A DNA stretch of 64,000 nucleotides from UBA1723 sp045629285 (GTDB taxonomy: Bacteria > Bacteroidota > Bacteroidia > Bacteroidales > Paludibacteraceae). Below, one piece after another: positions 25,875 to 35,310 of the stretch. Position numbers and translations under genes: made by a program. The notes under the pieces were generated by a model. That model worked only from the letters and a program-made list of their open reading frames with translations, made no database searches and was not told the DNA's origin. Position 1 is the first letter of the stretch. Every line of letters starts with the position of its first letter. The stretch spans positions 1 through 64,000 of the forward strand of contig JAZQQY010000005.1 of assembly GCA_045629285.1 (NCBI GenBank), given 5' to 3'.

Positions 25875-26771
25875 ATGCAAAAGGCGTTGTCCGTAATATA
25901 CGTTAACTACAATACAGCCGACCAAATATTGGATTCGGTGGAGAGTTTGCGTCAATATACTAAAGGCATAGATTATGAAATCATAGTTGCCGACAATAAT
26001 TCCCAAAACGACGAAAATCTTCAGAAGCTAATTGACGACAAAGGAATTAAGGTAGTAAGACTTGACGACAACTACGGATTCGGAAAGGCTAACAATGCCG
26101 GGGTAAAAGAGAGTACGGGAGAATATATCTTTCTTTTTAATCCCGACACTAAATGTCATGACAATTCCATCTCCATTTTGCTTGAAAAAATTAAAACAGA
26201 CCAAACGATCGGCGTCATCGGGCCGAACATCATAAACGCAGAAGCAAACCCTAGCCACGCATTCAGACGAGCCGGCGACGGAATCATGACCGAGCTTAAC
26301 TTCGCATTGTTCGGATTGCCATACAAACTGATCTATGGCAACAACTTTGAATTCAACCATACGACAAAGCAAATGGATGTGGCTTACGTATGTGGAGCGG
26401 CAATGCTGATGAAGCGAGAAACCTTTGAAAAAGTCGGTGGATTCGACGAAAATTTCTTCATGTACTATGAAGATCAGGATCTTTGCAACAGAATCAAGAA
26501 GACCGGATCAAGAATCGTCAACGAGCCATCAGCTGTAATACAACATTTGGAAGGCACAAGCATCAGCGTCAATTCAAGAAGGGAGAATTTCATCATGCAA
26601 AGCAGAAAGAAATATTTCTTGAAAACGATGCCCGAATGGCACTTCCGAGTTGCAAACGTCTTGACAAAAAGTCTCCTTTTAATCGGAGAAACAGCATACA
26701 AATTATGTGGCAAAAAAGAGTTGGCAGAAAAATACTCCTGCCGCAGAAAACTGATTACGAAATATGAATAA
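25875..26771 (+). CDS. GT2-family glycosyltransferase (rhamnosyltransferase-like)
   Basis: 298 residues, GT-A fold. SVIYVNYNTADQILDSVESL at the N-terminus, IIVADNNSQND, NYGFGKANNAGVKESTGEYIFLFNPDT (the FNPDT element corresponds to the DXD metal site), then GAAMLMKRETFEKVGGFDENFFMYYEDQDLCNR, with the ED motif typical of the WbbL/rhamnosyltransferase subgroup. It probably adds a sugar to a lipid-linked surface glycan on the cytoplasmic side of the membrane. It overlaps the next glycosyltransferase by 8 bases. Confidence 0.88.
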   Translation: MQKALSVIYVNYNTADQILDSVESLRQYTKGIDYEIIVADNNSQNDENLQKLIDDKGIKVVRLDDNYGFGKANNAGVKESTGEYIFLFNPDTKCHDNSISILLEKIKTDQTIGVIGPNIINAEANPSHAFRRAGDGIMTELNFALFGLPYKLIYGNNFEFNHTTKQMDVAYVCGAAMLMKRETFEKVGGFDENFFMYYEDQDLCNRIKKTGSRIVNEPSAVIQHLEGTSISVNSRRENFIMQSRKKYFLKTMPEWHFRVANVLTKSLLLIGETAYKLCGKKELAEKYSCRRKLITKYE

Positions 26772-27810
26772 GACTCTATACATAAACGGTCTTTTTCTAG
26801 CACAGAAAGCAACCGGAGTACAAGTCGTATCCTATGAGATGTGTCAAGCATTGCATAAGATAGGATGGCATGTCGTATGCTTCATGCCGGATGTAGAGAT
26901 AGAAGAAGGTTATGAACCGGATTTTGAGGTTGTGAAGTTAGCTGGCCACACAGGACACCTTTGGGAACAGACAACGTTGCGTCGTCACCTGAAGAAAATC
27001 GGAAGTCCGCTTTTCATCAATCTATTCGGACTCGGCGTTGTTGGCTATAAAAACCAGATCGTGACCGTACATGACATCGCATACAGCGTGAACAAAGAAT
27101 GGTTCAGTTTCAGCTACCGCACATGCTACAGTCTCCTACTCCCCATCCTCACTCGCCAATCAAGACTTGTGTTTACAGTAAGTGAGTTTTCAAAACGAGA
27201 AATTGTCAAAGAATTCTCCATTTCACCGGAGAAAATATTTGTCTTCTCACCCGCACCGAAGACACGTCCGCAAACAGACACAGAAGCTGGTGTCGAGGGC
27301 AAATACGTGATTGCAGTGTCGAGCATGGATCCACGAAAGAACTTCAAGACACTGGTGGAAGCCTACGCAAAACGCCCGGACGATGGAGTGAAGCTGATCG
27401 TCGTAGGTGGTGCTGCAAAAATCTATGGTGAGTCGAACATCAACAATACAGACAAAAGAATCGAGTTCCTTGGCAGAGTGTCAGACGAACGACTTGAGGC
27501 TCTTTACAGAAATGCATCGCTATATGTCTGCACGTCACTTTACGAAGGTTTCGGCATACCAGCGCTTGAAGCAATGCAATACGGTTGTCCGGTTGCAGTG
27601 AGCGACATAGAAGTTTTCCATGAAGTTTTAGGCGACAATGCCGTTTTCTTCAATCCTACAGACACAACAGACATTGCAGATAAAATATCCATAGCTTTAT
27701 CTAAAAAATACGATGAAAACGACAGAAATGCATTGATAGCGCATTCAAAAAAATATAACATGGATTTCTCTGCAAAAAAGCTATCCAAGAAATTGGAAAC
27801 ACTTTTTTAG
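26764..27810 (+). CDS. GT4-family glycosyltransferase
   Basis: 348 residues, GT-B fold, group 1. The N-terminal Rossmann domain begins TLYINGLFLAQKATGVQVVSYEM and carries VTVHDIAYSVNKEWFS; the C-terminal domain holds AVSSMDPRKNFKTLVEAY, LIVVGGAAKIYG and the nucleotide-sugar binding SLYEGFGIPALEAMQYGCPVAVSD with the conserved E-x7-E spacing. The HDIAY pattern is typical of mannosyltransferase-like members acting in O-antigen or capsule assembly. Translationally coupled to the GT2 gene. Confidence 0.88.
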   Translation: MNKTLYINGLFLAQKATGVQVVSYEMCQALHKIGWHVVCFMPDVEIEEGYEPDFEVVKLAGHTGHLWEQTTLRRHLKKIGSPLFINLFGLGVVGYKNQIVTVHDIAYSVNKEWFSFSYRTCYSLLLPILTRQSRLVFTVSEFSKREIVKEFSISPEKIFVFSPAPKTRPQTDTEAGVEGKYVIAVSSMDPRKNFKTLVEAYAKRPDDGVKLIVVGGAAKIYGESNINNTDKRIEFLGRVSDERLEALYRNASLYVCTSLYEGFGIPALEAMQYGCPVAVSDIEVFHEVLGDNAVFFNPTDTTDIADKISIALSKKYDENDRNALIAHSKKYNMDFSAKKLSKKLETLF

Positions 27811-27849
27811 AAAAGTGTCGAAAGACATCTTTTTTTGGAATAAAAGTAC

Positions 27850-27857
27850 TACTTTTG
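27850..27857 (+). promoter_or_regulatory. -7 element upstream of the M23 lipoprotein gene
   Basis: TACTTTTG matches TAnnTTTG, 42 bases before the ATG. The nearest TTTG (27834-27837) is only 12 bases away, too close for a normal -33. Confidence 0.45.
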
Positions 27858-27898
27858 TCATGGCTTTATAAAATGTGGAGTAATTTTTTAGCGCGAAA

Positions 27899-29248
27899 AT
27901 GACATCTGGAAAAGTGAACCTCTTCAGGACTATGGATAATAGGGTAACAGCTACGGCTCAAGCTCTGTCGTCACATTTTCGTACATATACCAGACTTTCA
28001 GTCAAAAAAGTATTTTCCACAACCATATTCGCATTGTTGTTGACTACAACGTCGTGTAACAATAGCAACCCCGTAATTGAGACTGTCAACACAAACGACA
28101 CACTAGCCACTGACACAGTCAAACGTTTCGAACGCGTCCATCAAACAGTCTACGGAATAGATGTAGATTCATTGGACCATGAAAAATACTCAATGAAGCG
28201 TGGTGAAAATCTGTCGGACATACTCACTAGATTCAATGTTGACCGCAAGCGAGTTGCTAAATGTGAATCTGAAATCAGTAAAGTGTTCGACATAAGAAAG
28301 CTAAGAGCAGGCAACAACTATTGTGTCATTACCGAACAAGACTCTCTACACACATTACGTCACTTGGTTTACGAGATCAGCCCGGTCGAGTACTTTGTTT
28401 TGTCGATAAACGGTGACGATATCACGTCGACAAAAAACAAGCATAAAGTCGTAGAGAAAGAAAGAGTTGCAGAAGGTGTAATCGAGACATCACTATGGAA
28501 TGCGGTAGTAGGCCAGGGATTGCAATGGGAATTGGCAATGAAGCTGTCCGACATCTACGCATGGAACATTGACTTCTTTGGACTTCAAAAGGGAGACATG
28601 TTCAGGACGAAATATACTGAACGATGGGTAGACACGACATTTGTAGGAATCGATTCCATCAAATGTGCAATGTTCTATCATGACAACCGTGAATATCACG
28701 CGATTCCGTTTGACATCGACGGCAAAACTGAATATTTCGACAATGACGGCAACAGTCTGCGCAAAGCCTTTCTGAAGGCTCCGTTGAAATATTCACGCAT
28801 CAGTTCAAAATTCACTCATTCACGATTCCATCCGGTATTGAAAATTCGCCGCCCACACCACGGAGTCGACTATGCGGCTCCTAAAGGAACGCCAGTAATG
28901 AGCATCGGTGACGGAAAGGTTGTCGCAAAAGGTTGGGACAAGAAAGGTGGAGGAAATTACGTCAGAATCCAACACAACTCAATCTATAGTACCGTTTACA
29001 TGCATTTAAGTGGATTCGCTAAAGGTATCTCCCTAGGCAGTACAGTCAGACAGAGCGACTTAATCGGATATGTGGGCAGTACAGGCACAGCAACTGGACC
29101 TCATCTTGATTTTAGAGTATACAAGAACGGCCATCCGGTAGATCCTTTGAAATTGGAAAGTCCGTCGGTTGAACCTGTTCCAGCTGACAGTATGCCGAAA
29201 TTCATAGTCAGAAGAGACTCTTTGTTGAGAGATTTAAGAGTAGATTAA
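27899..29248 (+). CDS. M23-family (LytM-fold) peptidase lipoprotein
   Basis: 449 residues. A long N-terminus of about 36 residues precedes a hydrophobic stretch and lipobox (FALLLTTTSCNN, Cys53). A LysM/OapA-like segment follows (SMKRGENLSDILTRFNVDRKRV, about 98-150), then a beta-rich middle and the M23 domain (about 310-425): HHGVDYAAPKGTPV provides the His and Asp zinc ligands, GNYVRIQHN and TVYMHLS are typical, and GPHLDFRVYKNGHPVDPL has Asp where the classical HxH has the last zinc-binding His. The fold predicts peptidoglycan endopeptidase activity or regulation. It lies between glycan genes and 4 bases before the ligase gene. Confidence 0.83.
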   Translation: MTSGKVNLFRTMDNRVTATAQALSSHFRTYTRLSVKKVFSTTIFALLLTTTSCNNSNPVIETVNTNDTLATDTVKRFERVHQTVYGIDVDSLDHEKYSMKRGENLSDILTRFNVDRKRVAKCESEISKVFDIRKLRAGNNYCVITEQDSLHTLRHLVYEISPVEYFVLSINGDDITSTKNKHKVVEKERVAEGVIETSLWNAVVGQGLQWELAMKLSDIYAWNIDFFGLQKGDMFRTKYTERWVDTTFVGIDSIKCAMFYHDNREYHAIPFDIDGKTEYFDNDGNSLRKAFLKAPLKYSRISSKFTHSRFHPVLKIRRPHHGVDYAAPKGTPVMSIGDGKVVAKGWDKKGGGNYVRIQHNSIYSTVYMHLSGFAKGISLGSTVRQSDLIGYVGSTGTATGPHLDFRVYKNGHPVDPLKLESPSVEPVPADSMPKFIVRRDSLLRDLRVD

Positions 29249-29252
29249 AGAA

Positions 29253-31106
29253 ATGAACTTTAGTATTGACATATTGAAAAACGACGAAAGATTCGGAAAA
29301 CTAGATCAAATACTTGATCTTCTTTTTTGCATCTCATCCGTTATTTTCGCTTTTGCAATACCATTTCAAATAAAGTTTACTCCCTGGATTGCCCACTGGT
29401 TTTCTGCAGTACTAATATTCAAGGCATACTACCTACTTAGAGGCAAAGAAAAACTCATTTCCATCGACCTGAAAAATTCCATTGCAATTCTTTCATTGGG
29501 ATTATTCGGACTTTGGTCAATCGCCAGTACACACTGGAGTTTGGAGCCAGAACATACCTACAGAATGGCAATCACATGGTTGGCAGCTTTGCTAATCATT
29601 CCCAACATCTATATCTTTTCATGTAAAAGGGCCCCCATCACATTGATGCTTAAGGCATACACCTTAGGCTGTACCGCACTGATTTTTTACATATTCAACG
29701 ACTTGACTGAAAATGCACTAAATGGTAATGTCTGCTACTATATGAATCCTAGACAAACCATAATGAATCATATTGCGTCTATTTCCTACCACCATATTTA
29801 CCTTGGATTCATTATCTCTATATCTATTTTTATCTCTCTTAATTTCCTTTTTGATAAAGGAACAAAAAAATTTGAGAAAACCTACTACGTAATTCATCTG
29901 GTGTCTGCACTGTTATTACTTACAATAGACAACTCCAGAATAATTTTTATCGCTCTATTCATAAATACATTAATTTTTGCTTTAAGCAGAATTCGTAAAA
30001 ACTGGAAAATAATATTTTCGATTATTGGATTATTTGCTTTAATCGTCGTCATATTCAGTATTTTACCAACAAGAACAAGCGAAACCATATCAAGAATCAT
30101 ATCAAGTGGAGAGGTAAATGATCCAAGGTTTTTTATTTGGAAAGCACTTATTCCTGGAATAAAAGACGTCCCTTTCCTAGGCTATGGCTACCAAGCAACC
30201 ACAAGTATCTATACAGGCTTATATAGAAATGCGGGATGTTGGTTTGCTGAAAATTTTCACTACATATCACATAACCAATTTATAGAATCATATTACAATC
30301 TTGGAATTGTCGGTTTGATTCTATCAGTTTTGATTCCTATCGGATTTTGTTTGATAGTCAAAACAGATAAATCTATCATCAGCATAGGAACGCTCGTTTT
30401 GCTTATTATTTCAATGATATTTGATGTTCCATTTTTTCACTGCCTAGTAGCCCCATTGGTTATATCATGGTTGGCTTTCTGCTATTCAGGCAAAAAGGAT
30501 ATGGAAGTTAAAATACCATCACAGTTTTACTTAATAACATCTATCGTAGCTGCAGGAATTTCTATTGTCATCTCTATTAACTTATACAATTGCATGAAGA
30601 AATACTCCACTCATCAAGAAGTTGAGATATCTAACTTCAGCCAACGTAAATACACTAAAAAATCACTCAAAGAACATAAAATCAAAGACGAAAATGTATT
30701 TTTGATTTTTGCAGGCTTAAAAGGAGAAATGATAGATGAACACCCTGATAATATAACAGATAAAAGATACATTGCACACACAAGATGCTGTGACTCTCTT
30801 GTATGTAATTTTGATTATTATATTTCCGAAGAATATGAGGCAAACTCTATTGAAATATATATAGAAGGAACCAAAAACAGCAAGAGCCTTGATCTTAACA
30901 ATAAGAATCAATGGGTCTCTGATAGCCTTATAATTCTTCCTCCTGTATCATATATTTCAACTACTGACAGTTTGACTTCAATTTACTACAAGTATGAAAT
31001 TGATAAAGCTTTGGTTCTCAGTGCTATAACTAGTAGAAATAGTGCAAATACAGGTTACGCTATCTTCCGAAACATCACGTTTGATAAACCAAAGCATCAA
31101 AATTAA
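29253..31106 (+). CDS. O-antigen ligase/polymerase-like membrane protein with extra C-terminal domain
   Basis: 617 residues. Ten or more hydrophobic helices up to about residue 450; the central region RFFIWKALIPGIKDVPFLGYGYQ, followed by SHNQFIESYYNLGIVGLILSVLIPIG, is the Wzy_C/WaaL signature with the periplasmic-loop Arg and His. After the last helix (LITSIVAAGISIVISINLYNC) there is a soluble tail of about 165 residues, rich in Lys, Asp and Asn with predicted beta strands, that I do not recognise. The base composition is visibly more AT-rich than its neighbours. It could join O-antigen to lipid A or polymerise a surface glycan; sequence alone cannot separate these. Confidence 0.78.
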   Translation: MNFSIDILKNDERFGKLDQILDLLFCISSVIFAFAIPFQIKFTPWIAHWFSAVLIFKAYYLLRGKEKLISIDLKNSIAILSLGLFGLWSIASTHWSLEPEHTYRMAITWLAALLIIPNIYIFSCKRAPITLMLKAYTLGCTALIFYIFNDLTENALNGNVCYYMNPRQTIMNHIASISYHHIYLGFIISISIFISLNFLFDKGTKKFEKTYYVIHLVSALLLLTIDNSRIIFIALFINTLIFALSRIRKNWKIIFSIIGLFALIVVIFSILPTRTSETISRIISSGEVNDPRFFIWKALIPGIKDVPFLGYGYQATTSIYTGLYRNAGCWFAENFHYISHNQFIESYYNLGIVGLILSVLIPIGFCLIVKTDKSIISIGTLVLLIISMIFDVPFFHCLVAPLVISWLAFCYSGKKDMEVKIPSQFYLITSIVAAGISIVISINLYNCMKKYSTHQEVEISNFSQRKYTKKSLKEHKIKDENVFLIFAGLKGEMIDEHPDNITDKRYIAHTRCCDSLVCNFDYYISEEYEANSIEIYIEGTKNSKSLDLNNKNQWVSDSLIILPPVSYISTTDSLTSIYYKYEIDKALVLSAITSRNSANTGYAIFRNITFDKPKHQN

Positions 31107-31118
31107 AATATCCGAAGT

Positions 31119-32222
31119 ATGAAAAGAAAGGAAATTCTGATTGACCTTTACGATTTGCAAGAGCATTCTGGTTTTGGAGAAATAGAGAGGACTTATGCCG
31201 ATATTTTCTCTAAACTGGACATTCCTGATATGCACTTCAATTTCCTTGTGAAAAAGAAGAAGTATCTTGGTGTGTTTGGCCATAAAATCGGATATTTCCT
31301 GCACTTTGGAATATATAAGAAATTCCCATCGCTAATGCTACGCCGGTTTGATCTTTGGCATTCTGTTCATCAGCTTTATCGTGAATGTCCCCGCAACAAA
31401 TCTACAAAGCGAATACTGACTATCCACGACCTTAACTTCCTATACGAAAAGAATGAACATAAGGCTGAAAAATATTTGGAAGCGCTTTGTGATAAGATAG
31501 ACAATGCACATCACCTTGTCGCTATCTCAAACTTTGCAAAGAATGAGGTCATTAACAATTGCAAGATGAAGGAAGAAAAACCTTTCGATGTGATTCTTAA
31601 CGGTGTTCGTGACACTAGCAATGACAACAGGACAAAACCTGCATTCATCAAACCAAACAGAAAATTCCTTTGTGCAATCGGTGCTGTAAGAGAGAAGAAG
31701 AATATCCACATCCTTTTGGACGTGATGAAACATCTTCCTGAGTATGAATTGTACGTATGCGGAAGTACATTAGGTGATTACCCCGAGAATCTTAAGGAGA
31801 GAATCAAAAAGGAAAATATCAGCAACGTGACTATTGCCGGTGAGGTTACTGACGAAGAAAAGAACTGGCTATACGCAAATATGGAGGCATTGATGTTCCC
31901 AAGCCGTTTGGAGGGATTCGGATTACCGATTATCGAGGCAATGCACTTCAAAAAAGCTGTCTTTTCATCGCCTTATTCATCACTTCCGGAAATTTGTTCA
32001 ACTCACGCCTACGTATGGAAAGAACTTGAACCAGAATATATGGCGACGTTAGTCCGCGAGAAAATCACTGAATTTTACGCAGATTCAAGCCGTGCAGAGG
32101 CAGAGAAGGAATATGCCAACACCTACTCTTACGAACGTCACATAAAGGCCTATATCGCACTTTACAGAAGAATGTTGGATATGCCTGAAATGGATATGGA
32201 TAGCATTAAGATCAAGCTATAG
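31119..32222 (+). CDS. GT4-family glycosyltransferase
   Basis: 367 residues, GT-B fold. The N-terminal half has LIDLYDLQEHSGFGEIERTYA and RILTIHDLNFLYEKN; the C-terminal half has LCAIGAVREKKNIHILLDVM, LYVCGSTLGDYPENLKERI and MFPSRLEGFGLPIIEAMHFKKAVFSS, the E-x7-E donor site. It follows the ligase gene after 12 bases and is the last gene before a bidirectional hairpin. Donor and acceptor sugars unknown. Confidence 0.87.
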   Translation: MKRKEILIDLYDLQEHSGFGEIERTYADIFSKLDIPDMHFNFLVKKKKYLGVFGHKIGYFLHFGIYKKFPSLMLRRFDLWHSVHQLYRECPRNKSTKRILTIHDLNFLYEKNEHKAEKYLEALCDKIDNAHHLVAISNFAKNEVINNCKMKEEKPFDVILNGVRDTSNDNRTKPAFIKPNRKFLCAIGAVREKKNIHILLDVMKHLPEYELYVCGSTLGDYPENLKERIKKENISNVTIAGEVTDEEKNWLYANMEALMFPSRLEGFGLPIIEAMHFKKAVFSSPYSSLPEICSTHAYVWKELEPEYMATLVREKITEFYADSSRAEAEKEYANTYSYERHIKAYIALYRRMLDMPEMDMDSIKIKL

Positions 32223-32247
32223 GTTATCCCTACTTTTGAGACAAAAC

Positions 32248-32280
32248 AAGAGGATGTATCGTTGATACACCCTCTTTTCT
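32248..32280. terminator. Bidirectional terminator between converging genes
   Basis: AAGAGGATGTATC, loop GTT, GATACACCCTCTT (one A-C mismatch) then TTCT. It lies 25 bases after the plus-strand GT4 gene and 30 bases after the end of the minus-strand TPR gene, and could serve both. Confidence 0.7.
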
Positions 32281-32309
32281 TTATATTCAAAAACGCCTGG
32301 TTTTATACA

Positions 32310-34019
32310 TTAACTATTCTCTCTCTTTCGTTTTTGCAGAACAGAAAGTTCATTCAAAGCAAAATCCTTAGAATCCTCGACTTCCAGCAACTTTTTCAAA
32401 AGTGCCTCAGCCTTTCCATACTCACCCATCTGAATCAAAACGTACGAACGTCGACGTTGCAAGAAATGATAATGCGCAAGCATACGTTCATTTCCTTCAA
32501 ACTGTTCTTTTTTCTCCTCAAACTGTTGAATCACATCATTTAGCAACGACAATGATCTGAAGTCGTTTCGATTGACAAGGCAATTGATATATTCTTCATG
32601 ATCCACCACTCTATCAAGACCTCTACGGGAAACATCAATATAGAAGAAGGCCATTTCCGGATTATTCAAATCAAGATAGCAATATCCTATTAGGAAGGCG
32701 ACATGGAAGAAAAGCCATCTTTCGTTGTCTCCTTTATCCATGTGGCGCGATTGCTCCATCATCTCATAGGCATGCTTGAAATACGAGAGTGCATCAAGCG
32801 AACGTTTTGCATCACAATACTTGTTAGCCCAATAGAGTTCAAACCCGATCACACTATTTTCACTGAAGAAGATGGCGCGTTGAGCATCGGTAAGCTCATC
32901 TTCCTTTCCAGACATCACCTTATCTTCAGCATCAGCCTGCATAAAGACAAATTCATCGATCTTTTCTTTACTTGAACGAGCATCCACCCCCAATAGAAGT
33001 GTGTGAGCCTGCATCTCGGATTCTATCGCATGTTTAGCAGTTTCTCCTTGTGGAGGAAGCACTGATGTAGCACGAACAAGCACAACATCTTTTGACTCCG
33101 ACTCAACTCTAAGGTGGATAGTAAGAATATTGCCGAAAGAGTTGTCGTCTTCATCGCTTTTCAGGTAGACAAGTATGGTCGCTGCCATACGCGATACCTC
33201 CACCTTACCATCCTCTCCGTAATCAACAACAGGTGATAATATCAGTTTTTTGGCGATTTCATCGGGATTTTCTACTCTTTTGACATCATCACCAATAACC
33301 TCAAGCATAGCCACAGACTCGGGATAGATATCAAAAATTTCCTTAAGATACGAAGATAAAGTAACATAGGGTTCAACCGTACATCTGCCTCGCTTAAACG
33401 GATTCTGCGTGTCGTGTGACAACTCCTTTTCCCTAAGCAACTGTGTCTTTCTATAATCACAAAGATGAGCGTATTCATCTTCAGTCTGTGCCTCTTCTTC
33501 TGCTTCCTTGTCGCTAAGTTCCTTCAATTTTTCAAGTGCACGACGTCGTGCACGGAAAATTTCCGCAAAGATCGCAGGAAGATAATCCTTATAATCGTGA
33601 ATCAAGGCAGAAACCGGAACAGTAGAAACGATATCCAGATGAGCATAAGAACCTTCTACGCCAAAAGTGAATTTTACAGGGACAAGATATGTGTTCAACA
33701 TATTACATACCTCACTGTAATTATCCCATTCATCAACGACTTCTGAAGATGCTATACCAGGAAATATTATATGCAAGAAAAAGGAATCGTTATAAACATA
33801 GGTGGCAAAATTGCCTCCTTGATATTTAAACTCAAAGACGGATCCGTCTTTTTCCTCCATCTTATGTACTGAATAATCAATACCAAGAGACTTCAATGCG
33901 TCAGCAAAAAAATCAACAAGTATGATCTTTTCTACAGGTTTTTCCTCTACTTGAGATTTGTTTGTATTGTTACTTGAATCTTTTGAAAATACATTTTTTA
34001 TTTTGTCGAAGATACTCAT
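32310..34019 (-). CDS. Conserved TPR-containing cytoplasmic protein
   Basis: About 569 residues with no signal peptide; the ATG at 34019 (MSIFDKIKNVFSK) is preferred because the longer reading would run through the terminator hairpin of the upstream operon. The N-terminal half is a globular domain (ADALKSLGIDYSVHKMEEKDG, YVYNDSFFLHIIFPGI) followed by a charged helical segment; the C-terminal 230 residues contain TPR-like helices (KRSLDALSYFKHAYEMMEQSRH, NPEMAFFYIDVSRRGLDRV, YHFLQRRRSYVLIQMGEYGKAEALLKKLLEV). I do not recognise a function. It looks like a conserved Bacteroidales protein of protein-protein interaction type. Confidence 0.65.
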   Translation of the reverse strand: MSIFDKIKNVFSKDSSNNTNKSQVEEKPVEKIILVDFFADALKSLGIDYSVHKMEEKDGSVFEFKYQGGNFATYVYNDSFFLHIIFPGIASSEVVDEWDNYSEVCNMLNTYLVPVKFTFGVEGSYAHLDIVSTVPVSALIHDYKDYLPAIFAEIFRARRRALEKLKELSDKEAEEEAQTEDEYAHLCDYRKTQLLREKELSHDTQNPFKRGRCTVEPYVTLSSYLKEIFDIYPESVAMLEVIGDDVKRVENPDEIAKKLILSPVVDYGEDGKVEVSRMAATILVYLKSDEDDNSFGNILTIHLRVESESKDVVLVRATSVLPPQGETAKHAIESEMQAHTLLLGVDARSSKEKIDEFVFMQADAEDKVMSGKEDELTDAQRAIFFSENSVIGFELYWANKYCDAKRSLDALSYFKHAYEMMEQSRHMDKGDNERWLFFHVAFLIGYCYLDLNNPEMAFFYIDVSRRGLDRVVDHEEYINCLVNRNDFRSLSLLNDVIQQFEEKKEQFEGNERMLAHYHFLQRRRSYVLIQMGEYGKAEALLKKLLEVEDSKDFALNELSVLQKRKRENS

Positions 34020-34042
34020 AAACGCATTGTTGGTATAAACAT

Positions 34043-34070
34043 AAAAAGTCGGCACCATGATAGTGCCGAC
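34043..34070 (-). terminator. Terminator of the pyrE-SRPBCC operon
   Basis: On the minus strand GTCGGCAC, a 7-nt loop and GTGCCGAC form an 8-bp GC-rich stem followed by TTTTT, 19 bases after the SRPBCC stop codon. Confidence 0.8.
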
Positions 34071-34088
34071 ATATTTCAATTCTTTATT

Positions 34089-34508
34089 TTACTTGATTTG
34101 ATTGTAAGGCAGCTTAGCAATTGCATCAGCCACTTTATCAATACCCTGCTCCAACATGCCACCAACCATACTCTTAAGCATAAAGTTAAGATCAACCTTA
34201 AGCGTAAGTCTGATTGCCGACTGTTCAGGAGAAACCTCCTTAATCTGCGCCCACATCTTGAAAGCCATAGGAGAATCAACCGATTCATAAACAATTGTGT
34301 TGTTTGGCTCTCTTGAAGAAATCTTTACAGATGCTGCTCCAAACGGTGGAACGGAGAATGAACAAGTATCGGTAGTTGTCTGAAGATTCTGCACCTTGCT
34401 TTCAATCTTGCTCTTGATGCGCTGAATATTATTCATATCACTCAACACCTTGAACACCTGAGCTGCAGAACCCTGAGCCGCCTTTACTCCACTAACGTAT
34501 GACTCCAT
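34089..34508 (-). CDS. SRPBCC-family (START-like) protein
   Basis: 139 residues with the pattern of a small ligand-binding helix-grip fold: an N-terminal strand (SYVSGVKAAQGSAAQVFKVLSD), curved beta strands (TCSFSVPPFGAASVKISSREPNN, AIRLTLKVDLNFM) and a long C-terminal helix (LKSMVGGMLEQGIDKVADAIAKL). It follows pyrE after 6 bases; this pair occurs together in other Bacteroidales as far as I recall, but no role in pyrimidine metabolism is evident. Ligand unknown. Confidence 0.75.
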   Translation of the reverse strand: MESYVSGVKAAQGSAAQVFKVLSDMNNIQRIKSKIESKVQNLQTTTDTCSFSVPPFGAASVKISSREPNNTIVYESVDSPMAFKMWAQIKEVSPEQSAIRLTLKVDLNFMLKSMVGGMLEQGIDKVADAIAKLPYNQIK

Positions 34509-34514
34509 ATTCTA

Positions 34515-35147
34515 TTAGATCTTCCAGTTTGCTGGATCTTTTCTCCACTCCTGCAATGTAGCACGGTCTGACTCAGTGATGTAGTCTGTCTCAACCAAGT
34601 GCGACAATACAGCCTCATAGTTAGACAATGTTGTAAGCTGTACACCAGCCTCAGCAAACTTCTGTTCAGCGATTGGGAATCCGTATGTGAAGATTGCAAC
34701 CATACCAACAACCTCGCAGCCATCCTTACGTAGTGCCTCTACAGCCTTCAATGAACTACCACCGGTAGAAATCAAATCCTCTACGACAACAACCTTCTGG
34801 CCTGGCTTGATGTCTCCCTCGATAAGGTTCTCCAAACCGTGATCCTTCGGAGCCGAACGTACATATACGAATGGCAAACCTAGCTCGTCAGCTACCATAG
34901 CACCCTGTGCGATAGCTCCTGTAGCAACACCAGCCACAACATCTACGTCGTCGTATGTCTCACGGATGATTCTTGCGATCTCGATCTTGATTAGAGTACG
35001 TACATCTGGGTAAGACAAAGTTTTTCTGTTGTCACAGTATATTGGGGATTTCCAACCACTTGCCCAAGTAAATGGGTTGCTAGGTTGTACCTTGATTGCT
35101 TTTACTTTCAAAAGCTTTTCAGCTACCAAATTTTCAACGCTCTTCAT
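34515..35147 (-). CDS. pyrE: Orotate phosphoribosyltransferase
   Basis: Transfers phosphoribosyl from PRPP to orotate to give OMP, fifth step of UMP synthesis. About 210 residues with ASGWKSPIYCDNRKTLSYP, VAGVATGAIAQGAMVAD, VYVRSAPKDHG, and the PRPP-binding VVVVEDLISTGGSSLKAVEAL. ATG at 35147 (MKSVENLVAEKLL) is chosen over the GTG three codons upstream. It is first in a two-gene operon with its own promoter 30 bases away. Confidence 0.95.
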   Translation of the reverse strand: MKSVENLVAEKLLKVKAIKVQPSNPFTWASGWKSPIYCDNRKTLSYPDVRTLIKIEIARIIRETYDDVDVVAGVATGAIAQGAMVADELGLPFVYVRSAPKDHGLENLIEGDIKPGQKVVVVEDLISTGGSSLKAVEALRKDGCEVVGMVAIFTYGFPIAEQKFAEAGVQLTTLSNYEAVLSHLVETDYITESDRATLQEWRKDPANWKI

Positions 35148-35176
35148 AATTCTCACTATTTTTACAATTTATGTCA

Positions 35177-35184
35177 CAAAGGTA
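35177..35184 (-). promoter_or_regulatory. -7 element of pyrE
   Basis: The minus strand reads TACCTTTG, a full TAnnTTTG match, then TGAC; the ATG follows 29 bases later. The -33 is weak (CCTG at 19 bases). Confidence 0.6.
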
Positions 35185-35260
35185 GTAAATGGTTTTTGTT
35201 ATACAGGAATATAACGCTCTCTTTTTTTATTGCTATGCAACACAAAATATAAATGCAAAT

Positions 35261-35288
35261 AAAAAGAGACGCCGCAAACGACGTCTCT
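35261..35288 (-). terminator. Terminator of the dut-aroA operon (GACG family)
   Basis: Minus strand: AGAGACGTCG, loop TTTG, CGGCGTCTCT, then TTTTA. Ten pairs including one G-U, about 22 bases after the aroA stop codon. Confidence 0.85.
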
Positions 35289-35310
35289 ACTGAAATCTCT
35301 TAGTATCGTT

